The notes: a model not told the origin generated them from the sequence alone. Shown: positions 15,684-25,935, counted from the first letter of the stretch. The stretch is DNA of 46,274 bases from Sedimentisphaerales bacterium (GCA_016932895.1 JAFGCA010000830.1:1-46274); one strand, 5' to 3'. Made by a program: numbers and translations.

Positions 15684-18089
15684 TCAGAGCTGGAGGGCAA
15701 TCACCACCGTCGACAGCGCCGGCACCGTGCATCGCACCGCGCCGTCTTCGATGCCCACGCCCGCTGCTTCGGGGCGGACGGTATGGGGTCTGGTCAGGGT
15801 ATTGCGCGCTTCCAGCGTCCCCGGCGCCACGATCTTCATCGTGGCACCGGCCGGAATTGCATCGCCTGCCAGCTTCACTGACAGCCGGGCGGTTGCCGGT
15901 TTGGGATTGACGCACTTGAGATAGACGGTCCGGCCGTCCTGCGATTTGGTCGCGACGCTGTTGAGACCCTCGCTATCCCCTTCCAGTGCGATACGGTACG
16001 GCGCGTAATGCTCGCGCCACAGCTTCATCACCACGTAATTGGGGGCCGGAAACCAGGAAGATGCGTCGAAGTTGATGAACGCGTTGTCCCACGCCGAGGC
16101 CGAGACGTGACGCAGGAACAGCGCCGGGCCACCGATCTCGAAAACGTCGCCGCAGCGCTCGAAGGCGTTGAGCAGCCCGCCGGCGTAGAGTCCGGTGCGC
16201 CAATCGGTACTCTGGGCGTTCCACTCGGAGCAGTAGATCTTCAGCTTCGGATTCTTCGACCCGGCGATGATCTCGCCCGTCTGTCGGATGAAGCGCTCGT
16301 AGTTGTAGGGCCCCTCGGCGTATCGATCGGGGTTCTCGTAGTGATGGATGCTGAGGTAGTCGATCAGCTCGGCGCAGCTCTCGATGACGCGCTGGTTCCA
16401 GTTCAGGTTGAATCCGCCGCTGCCACAGGCGGCCAGCTCGATCGACGGATCGGCCTGGCGCATCGCCGGGGCGAACTTCTTGATGGCCGCGATGTAGTTG
16501 TCCACGCCCATGCCCCACGTCTCGTTGTCGATCTCCCAGTACTTGACGTTGTAGGGCTCGGGATGGCCGTTGGCGGCGCGGATCTTGCCCCACGTCGAGT
16601 CGGCCGGACCGTTGCAGTACTCGATCCAGTCCAGCACGTCCCGGAGGAAATCGTGCGTCTCGGCGTCGGCGTTCCACTGCGGAGTCCCGATATTGACGAC
16701 GATCAGCGGCTCGGCCCCGACCTTGCGACACATCGCGATGAACTCATCGGTCCCGAGGCTGTTGATGTCAAGATCGTCCCACAGCTCGCGCGGTGTGACG
16801 CGGCGCTTGTGCTGCGGGCCGATACCATCCTTCCAGCGATACGGCGACGCAAAGCACCCCCCGGGCCAGCGAATAATCGGCGGCTTGAGCCCGCCGATGG
16901 CACGCAGCAGATCGGGCCGGAAGCCCCCGGCCTCCTGCCACATCCGCGGCATCAGGCTGACCTGGTCGATGGCCACCTGCGCCCCGCGCGGTGCGGCGAG
17001 CTGAAACGTGGCGTTCGCGTCCGAGACCTGCGGGCAAAACTGGAACTTCAGCTCGTGCCAATTCTCGCTCGGCGCCGCGAGTTTGCGCCGGGCGATGGTC
17101 TTGTCGCCCGCGAGCAGCCGCACGATCAGTCCGCCCCGCGCCGAGCCGCGCGCCCAGAGAGAACCGGCGTACGTCCGGCCGGCGCGGACGCTGAACTTGC
17201 TCTGCTGCAGGCCGGTTTCGCCTTCGCTCGCGTCAATCGCAATACAGGCGTCGCTGTTGAGCGGATCGTCGGACTCGATGCGTGCGGCCCCCGGGCCGAA
17301 TACGCTCCAGTGCCGGGCGCCGAATGTCTGCTCCATCGACGAAGGAAGGCCCTGAAACAGAACGCCACCATCGAGCGAGGTGACTTTCAGATTGCGGAAC
17401 TTCGCCCGGGTGGACCAGGTCCCGACGCCGACCTGCCCCGACAGGTGCGGCGATCTCTCGTCGGTGTAGTCCAGGACCCGCTCGCCGTCGAGCCAGATCT
17501 GAATGTGATTGCCTTCGCAGCGGACGCGGATCTTGTACCACTTGCCCGTCTCGATTCTCTCCTCAACCGAGGGACCGACCGCGCCCCAGCGCCGGCCCTT
17601 GACGCCCTTCTCCAACTGATGGCGCGAGTTGTTCCAGCCGCCAAGGTTGCACCAGTAGAATTCGTCGGGACTGGTCATGCGAAAGAGCACGAGAAACCCC
17701 TCGGCCCCGCCGGTCTTGATCGCTTCGAATGTGAATTCGTAATCGGTCCAGGATGGATCGCCGAACGTCATTCGCTGATTGGTCCCCATGCCCGCCTGGA
17801 CGACGTGGCCGTCCTCGATGGACCAGCGGCCGCCCGCGTTCTCCTCGAAGCTGCGGTTCCAGACCAGCTCGCCCCACAGCCCGCCGTTGGCGGAATGGTA
17901 GATGTGCTCGAAGAAGTGCCCGTACACCTTCTCATCGATGCGATTCACCACGCTGTCCGGATCAATCGTGTACGCCACCGCAAAAGGCGTCTCCCCCTGC
18001 CCCGCCACAAGCGAACCGCACGCTAAAACAAACAACACAACGCCCAAAACCCGCGCATCCTTCATCATTCGACCCCGTCGCTCGTACAT
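15684..18089 (-). CDS. Secreted GH51-type alpha-L-arabinofuranosidase
   Basis: The protein has 801 residues from MYERRGRMMK (AAGGGG about 7 nt upstream); MMKDARV at 18068 is the alternative start. A signal peptide ends near VAGQ. The N-terminal YGHFFEHIYHSANGGLWGEL is the hallmark of GH51. A jelly-roll insert (EFTFEAIKTGG, YWCNLGGWNNSRHQLEKG) and a carbohydrate-binding-like segment precede the (beta/alpha)8 barrel. The acid/base Glu523 lies in IDNETWG and the nucleophile Glu622 in CSEWNA. A C-terminal beta-sandwich ends the protein. It releases terminal arabinofuranosyl units from plant arabinans and arabinoxylans. It stands alone, 144 bp from the start of the deiodinase-like gene; no transporter for sugars is adjacent. 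Confidence 0.95.
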   Translation of the reverse strand: MYERRGRMMKDARVLGVVLFVLACGSLVAGQGETPFAVAYTIDPDSVVNRIDEKVYGHFFEHIYHSANGGLWGELVWNRSFEENAGGRWSIEDGHVVQAGMGTNQRMTFGDPSWTDYEFTFEAIKTGGAEGFLVLFRMTSPDEFYWCNLGGWNNSRHQLEKGVKGRRWGAVGPSVEERIETGKWYKIRVRCEGNHIQIWLDGERVLDYTDERSPHLSGQVGVGTWSTRAKFRNLKVTSLDGGVLFQGLPSSMEQTFGARHWSVFGPGAARIESDDPLNSDACIAIDASEGETGLQQSKFSVRAGRTYAGSLWARGSARGGLIVRLLAGDKTIARRKLAAPSENWHELKFQFCPQVSDANATFQLAAPRGAQVAIDQVSLMPRMWQEAGGFRPDLLRAIGGLKPPIIRWPGGCFASPYRWKDGIGPQHKRRVTPRELWDDLDINSLGTDEFIAMCRKVGAEPLIVVNIGTPQWNADAETHDFLRDVLDWIEYCNGPADSTWGKIRAANGHPEPYNVKYWEIDNETWGMGVDNYIAAIKKFAPAMRQADPSIELAACGSGGFNLNWNQRVIESCAELIDYLSIHHYENPDRYAEGPYNYERFIRQTGEIIAGSKNPKLKIYCSEWNAQSTDWRTGLYAGGLLNAFERCGDVFEIGGPALFLRHVSASAWDNAFINFDASSWFPAPNYVVMKLWREHYAPYRIALEGDSEGLNSVATKSQDGRTVYLKCVNPKPATARLSVKLAGDAIPAGATMKIVAPGTLEARNTLTRPHTVRPEAAGVGIEDGAVRCTVPALSTVVIALQL

Positions 18090-18270
18090 ACACCGACCCC
18101 TTCTATTCGCACACGCCTGTTGACACCACGTCCGGCGGCAACCGCTGCGCCGCCAACGACCGACCCCATAGCGTACGCGCCCAACCCAGCGCATACAACG
18201 CTATTTTGCGTTTTCCATTCACCTATTTGCGAATGCGGGCGATACGCGGCTTCAGCTTCGATTGTCTCGC

Positions 18271-21255
18271 TCAATCCACAGGTACATCCGGCTGCGCCAG
18301 TGCCCGCGCGACAGCACGCACGACGCCACTACGATCCCCCAGGGCATCGTGCTGTATCTCGCCGGCAAAGAGAGCGTTAAGACGGACCTTCCAACACTCA
18401 TCCTGCCGGAGCGTCCGCAATTGTGCGGCGGACCATTCGTACCCGAGACTGGTCAGCCGCCATACGACAAACGCCCGCAACACGTCACTGTCGGAGGTCA
18501 GATGTTCCAGTAATGACGCTGTTGCCGCATCGGAAAGGGACGCATAGACGGCCTCCAGGAACACGTGGCTGAAATCCACCCGGCGCTTCGGAAAGGCTTC
18601 ATCAACCCTGATAGCCCTTCCAACCGGTATGTCGTAGGACTCCTGCACAGGTGGTGACGCAGCCACTCTCTGAAACACCTCCTCGGCAAGTTGGCTGTCG
18701 GCCAGTCTGCAGATTACCTCGGCAGTTTCCTCCAGGTCGCGGTGAAAAGCGAGGTCGGCGAATTGGGTCTGTTGCAGGTAGGACGTCAGGAGACGGGCCG
18801 CACGGGGTTTGGGCAATACCCCTAACGCCTCCCAAAAGGTCTGCACAAGATTCCTGCGCTCGGCATAGGCTCCGTCTCGCTTCCGGGCCTCTTGTCGAGC
18901 CTCCGGTGTTTCCGCCGCGAACGCCTCGAACGGAGCCGGCGGATTCGGTGTCTCCGAGACCTTTTGCACAACCGCCTCCATCAGACGCGACAGACGATCC
19001 TCAGCTTCCTGGCCGTCACTGATGCGTGCCAGAATCCTGGCAGAATACAGCAGCGATTCCAGCCTCGACGGGCCCGGTCCAAGAGATTCCGGCTCAGGGC
19101 TCTGCTCCACAAAAGCTGCCATGTCCTCCTCAAAGACCTGTTCGAGCCGGTCCTTTACACTTTCGTCACCCCATTCGGCGCGCGTGCGCAGCACGGGATA
19201 GACAGTCGGTTCCTCCAACGCGTCCAGAACGATCGAACGCGCGTCCCGTCCACAGGAGTTCAGCAGAGAAAAGAGCCTGCCATCTCCCAGCGGCTTGCCT
19301 GATGTTCTGCACGCGCTGATAATTCTCGCCAGGTCCGACGGCGCTGCAAGTCCCAGACGAGCGGTGGCGTCGGGGGCGACGTTGCGCCCGCCGCTGGAAT
19401 CCGAGCGGGGGTCCGCCCGCAAGGCCACTCGTTCGTAGGTGTCGTGACTCGCCTGGGGGAGCGGTCGATAGCTCGATAGCGGGTCTACGAAGGAGTCCTC
19501 AAGCTCCTGCACCCGATGCGCCGCGAGATGATTCGTCGCCAGCAGGATCACCCAGGAGATGATCAGGAGGACGGACATCATCTGCGCCACCTTGGCGCGC
19601 GTCGCAAGAATCTGACCGGTCTTGTCAAAGAAGCGCCGCAGGCCGTCAAGAAGAACGATGCGTCCATCTGAAACATGCGTGCAAACGATACCGATGGACA
19701 AGGACGTGACAATAAGCACAATCACAGACCAGACGACCGACAGCACGTTTGACCGTGTCATTTCTGAAATGGGAAACGTCAGAAGACCGGCCGTCAGGGC
19801 CAGCACAAAGAGAAGCTGGACCACACGGTTGCGTAGAAGGCGCGCGTACGGGATCGCACGAAAGACGTGGTGTCTGTATGACGCAATGGCCCAGATGATA
19901 ATCCACAGTATGGACCAGACAAGGACGAACCCAAGTCGCTCCAGCCAGAAATGGACACCGGCGTACCTCGCGGCGAAGGTGAGCGTGTCGACGACAAGCA
20001 GAACCATGCCGGACAGCCACAACAGCCCGCACACGATCGCAGCCCACCTGCGCGAACGCCGGAATCGCAACGGGTCAACGGGACGCACCCGCGACAGAAG
20101 TAGCAAGAGGCCCCAGAGAACGACCGCCGACCCTGCAAAACCAAGACTCCAGTAGAACTGGCCCCCAAATCTCTCCCCCAGGTATGATCGCAGAAGGAGC
20201 AGACCAAACACGCCGGTCAAACCGACGCCGAACATGACGTAGCCTCCGATGGCAACCTGCGCGCGATTGGCTCGACCACGGACCCGATTGACCGGCAACA
20301 AAGCAAGCCAGGCGAGCAGCGCCGCCGAAAACGCCAGGGACGCCGGGGCCCAGGCCCAAGCGAGTTTCACCGTATCACGCAGCACGTGAAACGGCCTGTT
20401 GAAGCACTCTTTGAGAATGGGTTTGATTTCGTGCGCCTGGCACAGCCGATAGCGACTCAGGCGCGCCTCGTCTTCGGAGAGTTCAAGCTGTCGCAGCCTC
20501 AGTCCGTCAGCAACGAGAATCAGTCGAAAACCTGTGTCCAACACGCTGTAACCGGCCGTATTGTCGATGAATCGGCTGCCCATCTGCGAGACCTGCTTCG
20601 TCAACCGCCGTAGTAATGAAGGGTCGAACTGCACGTATTGCTTGCCATGCCCCAGAAACATGAAGAGGCCCGCGTACATCTTTGTGTCGGAGAAGTCCGC
20701 GGCGATTCCGTGCAAGGCGCTTATCCCCGCATGCCCGGCCAGACCTTCGATTCGTTCCGCATACATCGTCCGGGGCAAATACAATTGCGGCAAGCCGTTG
20801 CCGAGTTCGAACTGCTCGACGGCCTCTTCCTCGCGGCCGGGTGCCCACGGCTGGCTCAGCAGTATCCAGCCCTTCAAGTAGCGATAGTGAGCGTTTTCCG
20901 GGCTTAGCGTCACCAGCTTGTCGGCCAGGGCCAGGGCCGCCCGGGGATCGACGCAGTTGGCGTCCGTCAATCTCTGTGCGAGTTGAGCGAGAAAGAACTC
21001 ATTTTCAGGGTACTTCTGCACCCACTGTGCCAGTTGCGCATCGTTCGGTTCGTTGAGGCAATACCGTAGAATGTCGGCTGCTTCCGGGTCCGTCGCCGCC
21101 ACTTCATGCGGCACACTCTCCTTCGCTGCCGGGCCCCCTCTCGGTCGGCCCATATCTGCGTACCGCCAGATCCGCCTGACGCTGGGGATTTCGTATATCG
21201 TGACGCCGACGCACGCAATGAGAACAACAATCCGCACTTTCGCTCCAGGTCGCAT
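18271..21255 (-). CDS. Large membrane protein of unknown function (helical-repeat N- and C-terminal regions)
   Basis: The protein has 994 residues from MRPGAKVRIV, chosen because GGAGG lies 6 nt upstream; a GTG five codons earlier is possible. The first hydrophobic segment is near residues 8-22. Residues of about 50-280 look like helical TPR/Sel1-type repeats (ALALADKLVTLSPENAHYRY). Eight or more transmembrane helices follow in about 300-600, in pairs joined by basic loops. A soluble C-terminal region of about 370 residues ends in HEAT-like helices (WKVRLNALFAGEIQ). No catalytic motif was recognised. It is the first gene of the minus-strand block and lies divergent from the ferritin-like gene at 21532. 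The coding call rests on length and sustained sequence character. Confidence 0.85.
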   Translation of the reverse strand: MRPGAKVRIVVLIACVGVTIYEIPSVRRIWRYADMGRPRGGPAAKESVPHEVAATDPEAADILRYCLNEPNDAQLAQWVQKYPENEFFLAQLAQRLTDANCVDPRAALALADKLVTLSPENAHYRYLKGWILLSQPWAPGREEEAVEQFELGNGLPQLYLPRTMYAERIEGLAGHAGISALHGIAADFSDTKMYAGLFMFLGHGKQYVQFDPSLLRRLTKQVSQMGSRFIDNTAGYSVLDTGFRLILVADGLRLRQLELSEDEARLSRYRLCQAHEIKPILKECFNRPFHVLRDTVKLAWAWAPASLAFSAALLAWLALLPVNRVRGRANRAQVAIGGYVMFGVGLTGVFGLLLLRSYLGERFGGQFYWSLGFAGSAVVLWGLLLLLSRVRPVDPLRFRRSRRWAAIVCGLLWLSGMVLLVVDTLTFAARYAGVHFWLERLGFVLVWSILWIIIWAIASYRHHVFRAIPYARLLRNRVVQLLFVLALTAGLLTFPISEMTRSNVLSVVWSVIVLIVTSLSIGIVCTHVSDGRIVLLDGLRRFFDKTGQILATRAKVAQMMSVLLIISWVILLATNHLAAHRVQELEDSFVDPLSSYRPLPQASHDTYERVALRADPRSDSSGGRNVAPDATARLGLAAPSDLARIISACRTSGKPLGDGRLFSLLNSCGRDARSIVLDALEEPTVYPVLRTRAEWGDESVKDRLEQVFEEDMAAFVEQSPEPESLGPGPSRLESLLYSARILARISDGQEAEDRLSRLMEAVVQKVSETPNPPAPFEAFAAETPEARQEARKRDGAYAERRNLVQTFWEALGVLPKPRAARLLTSYLQQTQFADLAFHRDLEETAEVICRLADSQLAEEVFQRVAASPPVQESYDIPVGRAIRVDEAFPKRRVDFSHVFLEAVYASLSDAATASLLEHLTSDSDVLRAFVVWRLTSLGYEWSAAQLRTLRQDECWKVRLNALFAGEIQHDALGDRSGVVRAVARALAQPDVPVD

Positions 21256-21531
21256 TCCCGGCCTCCACACTGAAGGACCAACTTCCGCTTCGATAACGCC
21301 TGCCTCTCTGAAGGACGCACCACGGTCAGGAAATATTCGCGCATGATAAGGCTAATTCCGCGAAAAGGACAGGAGAATTTCCCGCTCCGGACGAATCCGC
21401 CGTCTGCGAGCCCCCGGGCGGAGACGCCGGGATTTTCGCCTGTCGTCGATGGCGCTTTGCCGTTAGAATTCGACAGTGCGTGGCGATCAGGCCGGAACTG
21501 CAAGTGACGTCATAGTTAAGGGATTTGGGGG

Positions 21532-21999
21532 ATGCCGATGGACAGGAGATTTGAGAGCGTTGACGAGATTCTGGATTTTGCGATTGGCAATGAGGAGGAG
21601 GCGAACCGGTTCTACCTGGACTTAGCGGCGAAGATGGACGTGCCGGCGATGAAGCAGGTGTTCGAGGACTTCGCGCGGGAGGAGCAGGGACACAAGGCCA
21701 AGCTCGAAGCGGTCAAGCGCGGGGAGTACTCGTTCGGCGCAGGCGCGGTACAGGTGCAGGACCTGGGTTTGGCGGACTATCTCGTGGAGCACGAGCCGAC
21801 GCCTGGGATGAGCTACGCCGACGCGCTCATTCTGGCGATGAAGAAGGAGAAAGCCGCTTACAAGCTGTACCTGGACCTGGCCACCGTGGCGGAGGCCGAG
21901 GAACTGACGAACCTGTTCCTGGGCCTGGCGAGCGAAGAGGCCAAACACAAGCTTCGCTTCGAAATTGAGTACGACGATGTGGTGCTGAAAGAAGATTAG
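21532..21999 (+). CDS. Ferritin-like diiron protein (rubrerythrin family, no rubredoxin domain)
   Basis: This 155-residue protein is a four-helix ferritin-like fold with internal two-fold symmetry. Helix patterns are NEEEANRFYLDLAAKMD, FAREEQGHKAKLEAV, MKKEKAAYKLYLDLATVAE and ASEEAKHKLRFEIEYD. The paired Glu residues and two ExxH motifs (EEQGH, EEAKH) are the expected diiron ligands. The C-terminal rubredoxin Cys pair of classical rubrerythrin is absent. Such proteins reduce peroxide or store iron in anaerobes, which suits an anaerobic or microaerobic host. The start is preceded by GGGGG; Met3 is an alternative. A hairpin follows the stop immediately. Confidence 0.92.
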   Translation: MPMDRRFESVDEILDFAIGNEEEANRFYLDLAAKMDVPAMKQVFEDFAREEQGHKAKLEAVKRGEYSFGAGAVQVQDLGLADYLVEHEPTPGMSYADALILAMKKEKAAYKLYLDLATVAEAEELTNLFLGLASEEAKHKLRFEIEYDDVVLKED

Positions 22000-22020
22000 C
22001 CGAGCGGCGTTACCGCTCGG
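22000..22020 (+). terminator. Hairpin just after the ferritin-like gene
   Basis: CCGAGCGG-CGTTA-CCGCTCGG is a perfect 8-bp stem with a 5-nt loop, starting at the base after the TAG stop. It is not followed by a run of T, so it is either a terminator lacking a U-tract or an RNA-stabilising hairpin. Confidence 0.5.
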
Positions 22021-22128
22021 AAATCCGAAATACGAAGCACGAAATCCGAAGCAAATTCGAATGACACAAATGCGAATTCTTCAAACGGAGAAGGCTTCGG
22101 TGATTTGCGTTTCGAGATTCGTGCTTCG
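22021..22128. repeat. Intergenic A-rich repeat with inverted ends
   Basis: This tract is built of AAATCCGAAATACGAAGC-type words. CGAAGCACGAA (22033-22043) is inverted exactly as TTCGTGCTTCG (22118-22128). Its base composition is far lower in GC than the neighbouring genes. It probably is a dispersed intergenic repeat rather than a gene. Confidence 0.55.
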
Positions 22129-22157
22129 AGTTTTACAGAGATCAGGGGAGAATCGAC

Positions 22158-25100
22158 ATGCGACGGTGCACAGGCGCTTTGATTGTGACACTGCTTGCGA
22201 GCAGCGTCCTGGCAGCGGTTGAGCCGGTTTATCCGGGTACGGAGTGGGCGAGAAAGAAGCCCGCCGAGGTGGGCCTCGAGGCGCAGAAGCTCAAGGCGTT
22301 TAGCGATTACGCCGGCGGGTTCGGCTGCGTCGTGAGGCACGGCTACATGGTCTACACCTGGGGCGACGCCGCGCGCCGGCAAGACGTGGCTTCGGCGGCC
22401 AAGCCCGTCTACGCGCATTTCCTCTTCAAGGCGGTTCAGGACGGACGCATCTTCAACCTCGACGAGCCCGTCTGTCGGTGGGAGCCGCGACTCAAGAAAA
22501 TCAACGCCAAGCTCGGCTACAAGGACGCGCGCATCACCTGGCGACACATGGCCAACCAGATCTCCTGTTACGGGCTGGCGGAAGAGCCGGGCACCGCCTA
22601 CGCGTACAACGACTGGCAGATGTCGCTGCTGTTCGATACGCTGTTTGCCAAAGTCTACGGAGCCACGCACGAGACGGTGGATTCCCAGGTCTTCCACGCG
22701 CAACTGACGGACCCGATCGGCTGCCAGGACAACCCGACGTTCATGGCCTTCGGGACGGGAGACCGGGCGGGCCGGCTGGCGATCTCGCCGCGCGACTTCG
22801 CGCGGTTCGCCCTGCTCTACCTGCGAGGTGGCAAGTGGAAGGACAAGCAGCTCATCAGTCCCGAGCTGGCGAAGATGGCGGTGACGGACCCGGTGCCCAA
22901 CGCCATTGCGAGGGCGGGCAACGAAGCGGCCGAGATGATCCCGGGCCAGCGCTCCATCGGCTCGCGCCGGATTCCCGACAACCAGACCGACCACATGGGC
23001 AGCTATAGCTGGCTGTGGTGGATCAACGGCGTGGACCGCGAAGGCAAGCGGCACTGGCCCGACGTGCCGGTCAACGCCTACGGCTGCTTCGGCCACGGCG
23101 GCATCCGCGCCGTCGTCGTCATTCCCGACCTGGAGCTGATCGTGAGCTGGAACAACACTCGCATCGAGGGACGCGACAAGGAAAACCACGCCCTGGACCT
23201 GCTTCTCGACGCGGTCAAGGAGAAGCGGGGAAGCCACGACAACGAGTCTCTGCGAATGTGGGAGTGCGCCGATTGGCGCTCGCCCGTCCTCGATTGCACC
23301 GGCAACCCGTTCGATGTCACGGCGAAGGTCACGTTTCGGCACTGGGAAAGCGGGGCTCAGCGAACGACCGAGATGTTCTACGACGGCAAGGGAAGATGGA
23401 AGTTCTATTTTCCCGGAACACGGGCGGGCTACTGGACGCATCACACAACCAGCGACCTGCCCGCCCTGAACGGTCATTCCGGCGGCATCGAAGTCCACGA
23501 GAGCGACGGCGAAGCGATCAAAGGCTTCCTGACGCACGTGGGCAACAAGTACGCGATTCAGGGGTGCGACGAAACGGACCTGCACGGATATCTGTTCAAC
23601 GTCTACATGGGCCGGGTCGAGCATCCGGCTTATTTAGAGGAGTTCGGGTCGGATCTGACGGAGGTTGAGGAAAAAGCGCTGGCCTATCTCGAAGACGCAC
23701 GCGCCAACGGCTTCGAGGTCATCTTCGTTCATGTGAACAACAACTGGTTCAAATTCGGCGCCCGCCGGCACGACGAGCACGACAGCGTCAACCCCGATCT
23801 GGTGACGTTCGACGTGCTGGAGAGAATCATCACGACGGTCCATGCCCACGGCGGCCGGGTGCATATCTGGGCCTGGGGCGACGAATCGCGCAAGTGGACG
23901 CCGCTGGGCGTGCCGGGGGGCATCAACGGCGAGGCCGACCGGCGCCTGCAGCGCTACATCGCCGCGAGGCTCGGCCCCCTGCCCGGCTGGACGATGGGAT
24001 ACGGGTTCGACCTGCACGAGTGGACCAACGAAGCGCAATTGAACGCCTGGGCCGAATACCTGCACGAACACATGGGCTGGCAGCATCTGCTCTGCGCGCG
24101 AGGGTACCGGCTGCACGGCCCGCACAACATCAACGCCTACGACGGTTTCGGGCGCAACGTCCCGCTGGCGACCAAGCAACACGGGCCGCTCAGCTTCCAG
24201 GAGATCGTCGACGACCTCAACAGTGACGTGACCAAGCCCCACCTCTACGAAGAGCGGCACAGCTACCGGCGCGAGGGCTTCAACCTCGACATGGACGGGA
24301 CACGCCGCCTGCTCTGGTGGGAGGCCATGGCCGGCGGCATGGGTGGCTTCTTCGGCTTCTATCCCGACAGCCCCCACCCTTACCCGAATCCCGAACAACT
24401 GCGTATGCACTACGACTTCTGGCACCAGGGCAAGCGCTTCCTGCTGGACATGCAGCGGCCCACCGGGGACCTGATTGAAAACGGTTGCGCCCTGTGGTCG
24501 CCCTCGACCGAAAGCGGTGTGCTCTACATCGAGCGCGCGGAAGGAGCGAACGTACGTTTGCCCGCGACGGCCCGGCCCAAACCGATCGTGGCTTTCGACA
24601 CCAGAAGAGAATTGTCGGAGGGCAGAGCAGATGTCGCCTCGCTTCCGCCAGCGAGCGAGAAGCTTGTGTTCGAGACACCCCGGCGGTCCGATTGGGCCTT
24701 TGCGGTCGGCGACATTTCCCAGACAAACAGGCAACATGTTCGGAGATTCATCACAGTCCATCCCGACCATCCACAGTGGCTCGAGCAGACGTCTGAAAAC
24801 AGGAACGAAACGCGCCCCTTCCTTCTGTGCGGGCCGGGCGATCCCGAGGACTTTCTGTATCGAGGCCCCCTCAATCCCGATGGCACGCGCAGCGGCGACC
24901 AGATGCAACTAATCGACAAGCTCAAGGGCACGGGAGCGAACTGCGTCTATTTCCAGGCCGTGCGCTCGCACGGCGGCGACGGCGACAAAACGCACAATCC
25001 CTTCATCGACCACGACCCGAGCAAAGGCGTCAACACCAAGGTGCTCGATCAGTGGGAGCAGTGGTTCACCGAAATGGACCGTCACGGCATCGTCATCTAC

Positions 25101-25922
25101 TTCTTCATTTACGACGACAGCGCCCTCGTGTGGAATACGGGCGACAACGTGGGCGAGACGGAGCGCGAGTTCATCCAGACGCTCGTGAATCGCTTCGAGC
25201 ACCACGGGCATCTGATCTGGTGCATCGCGGAGGAATACGGCGAGCGGCTCAGCGCCGAGCGGGTCCGCAAGATCGCCGCGTCGATCAAGGCTGCGGACGA
25301 CTACAATCACCCCGTCGCGGTTCACAAGAACCACGGCCTGGATTTCTCCGAGTTCGCCGACGATCCGAATATCGACCAGTTCGCAATTCAGTACAACGTC
25401 GCGACGGCCGAGGAGCTGCACGCCGGCGTCGTCCAGGCGTGGCGGCAGGCCAAAGGCCGGTACAGCCTGAATCTCTCCGAAGCGGCCGACTGGGGCACCG
25501 GCGCCGAATCCCGAAAGAAGTGCTGGGCCTGCGCGATGGGCGGGGCCTCGGTGATGATCCTCGGCATGGACATCGCGAATACGAGCGATGCCGACTTGCG
25601 TGCGTGCGGCAACCTTCTGCAAATCTTCAATCAGGTGTATCAACACGACATGGAGCCGCATGATGAGCTGGCGCATGGCAGCACGCAATACGTCCTGGCC
25701 CGGCCCGGCGATCGCTACCTTGCCTACTCGTCCCGCGCCACGGGGCAGATGGGCTTGAAAAACATGATCGCCGGGAAATATCGGCTCCGCTGGTTCGACT
25801 GTGTCAACGGGAAAGCAGTATCTCCGGAATCCGTGACCGTGACCGACGGGGACCAGACGTGGAACACGCCGGGAGATTTCGGCGGGGAAGTGGCCCTCTA
25901 CGTCGAGCGATTGGAGCAGTGA
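22158..25922 (+). CDS. Giant fusion: serine hydrolase (beta-lactamase family) + DUF5060 + two TIM-barrel glycosidase-like regions
   Basis: The protein has 1254 residues, with GGGGAG 7 nt before the ATG and a signal peptide ending near LAAVE. Residues 25-355 are a beta-lactamase/transpeptidase-fold serine hydrolase with Ser79-x-x-Lys82 (SAAK) and C-terminal GCFGHGG; the usual Y-x-N motif appears only as YAYN, so activity is uncertain. At about 365 a DUF5060-like beta-sandwich begins (LRMWECADWRSP, VTFRHWESG), followed by a barrel with FGARRHDEHD, WGDESRKWTP and YGFDLHEWTNE. A second barrel-like unit starts near 890 (RPFLLCGPGDPEDFLYRGPL) with IVIYFFIYDDS and LIWCIAEEYGE. DUF5060 modules normally begin secreted glycosidases, so fusion behind a hydrolase is odd. 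The role is presumably polysaccharide or ester breakdown outside the cytoplasm. Confidence 0.85.
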   Translation: MRRCTGALIVTLLASSVLAAVEPVYPGTEWARKKPAEVGLEAQKLKAFSDYAGGFGCVVRHGYMVYTWGDAARRQDVASAAKPVYAHFLFKAVQDGRIFNLDEPVCRWEPRLKKINAKLGYKDARITWRHMANQISCYGLAEEPGTAYAYNDWQMSLLFDTLFAKVYGATHETVDSQVFHAQLTDPIGCQDNPTFMAFGTGDRAGRLAISPRDFARFALLYLRGGKWKDKQLISPELAKMAVTDPVPNAIARAGNEAAEMIPGQRSIGSRRIPDNQTDHMGSYSWLWWINGVDREGKRHWPDVPVNAYGCFGHGGIRAVVVIPDLELIVSWNNTRIEGRDKENHALDLLLDAVKEKRGSHDNESLRMWECADWRSPVLDCTGNPFDVTAKVTFRHWESGAQRTTEMFYDGKGRWKFYFPGTRAGYWTHHTTSDLPALNGHSGGIEVHESDGEAIKGFLTHVGNKYAIQGCDETDLHGYLFNVYMGRVEHPAYLEEFGSDLTEVEEKALAYLEDARANGFEVIFVHVNNNWFKFGARRHDEHDSVNPDLVTFDVLERIITTVHAHGGRVHIWAWGDESRKWTPLGVPGGINGEADRRLQRYIAARLGPLPGWTMGYGFDLHEWTNEAQLNAWAEYLHEHMGWQHLLCARGYRLHGPHNINAYDGFGRNVPLATKQHGPLSFQEIVDDLNSDVTKPHLYEERHSYRREGFNLDMDGTRRLLWWEAMAGGMGGFFGFYPDSPHPYPNPEQLRMHYDFWHQGKRFLLDMQRPTGDLIENGCALWSPSTESGVLYIERAEGANVRLPATARPKPIVAFDTRRELSEGRADVASLPPASEKLVFETPRRSDWAFAVGDISQTNRQHVRRFITVHPDHPQWLEQTSENRNETRPFLLCGPGDPEDFLYRGPLNPDGTRSGDQMQLIDKLKGTGANCVYFQAVRSHGGDGDKTHNPFIDHDPSKGVNTKVLDQWEQWFTEMDRHGIVIYFFIYDDSALVWNTGDNVGETEREFIQTLVNRFEHHGHLIWCIAEEYGERLSAERVRKIAASIKAADDYNHPVAVHKNHGLDFSEFADDPNIDQFAIQYNVATAEELHAGVVQAWRQAKGRYSLNLSEAADWGTGAESRKKCWACAMGGASVMILGMDIANTSDADLRACGNLLQIFNQVYQHDMEPHDELAHGSTQYVLARPGDRYLAYSSRATGQMGLKNMIAGKYRLRWFDCVNGKAVSPESVTVTDGDQTWNTPGDFGGEVALYVERLEQ

Positions 25923-25935
25923 GGCCCATGGCAGC

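Noticed and set aside
21996..23624. 542-codon open frame on the minus strand
   Set aside because: Antisense of the serine-hydrolase fusion gene; no recognisable protein pattern.
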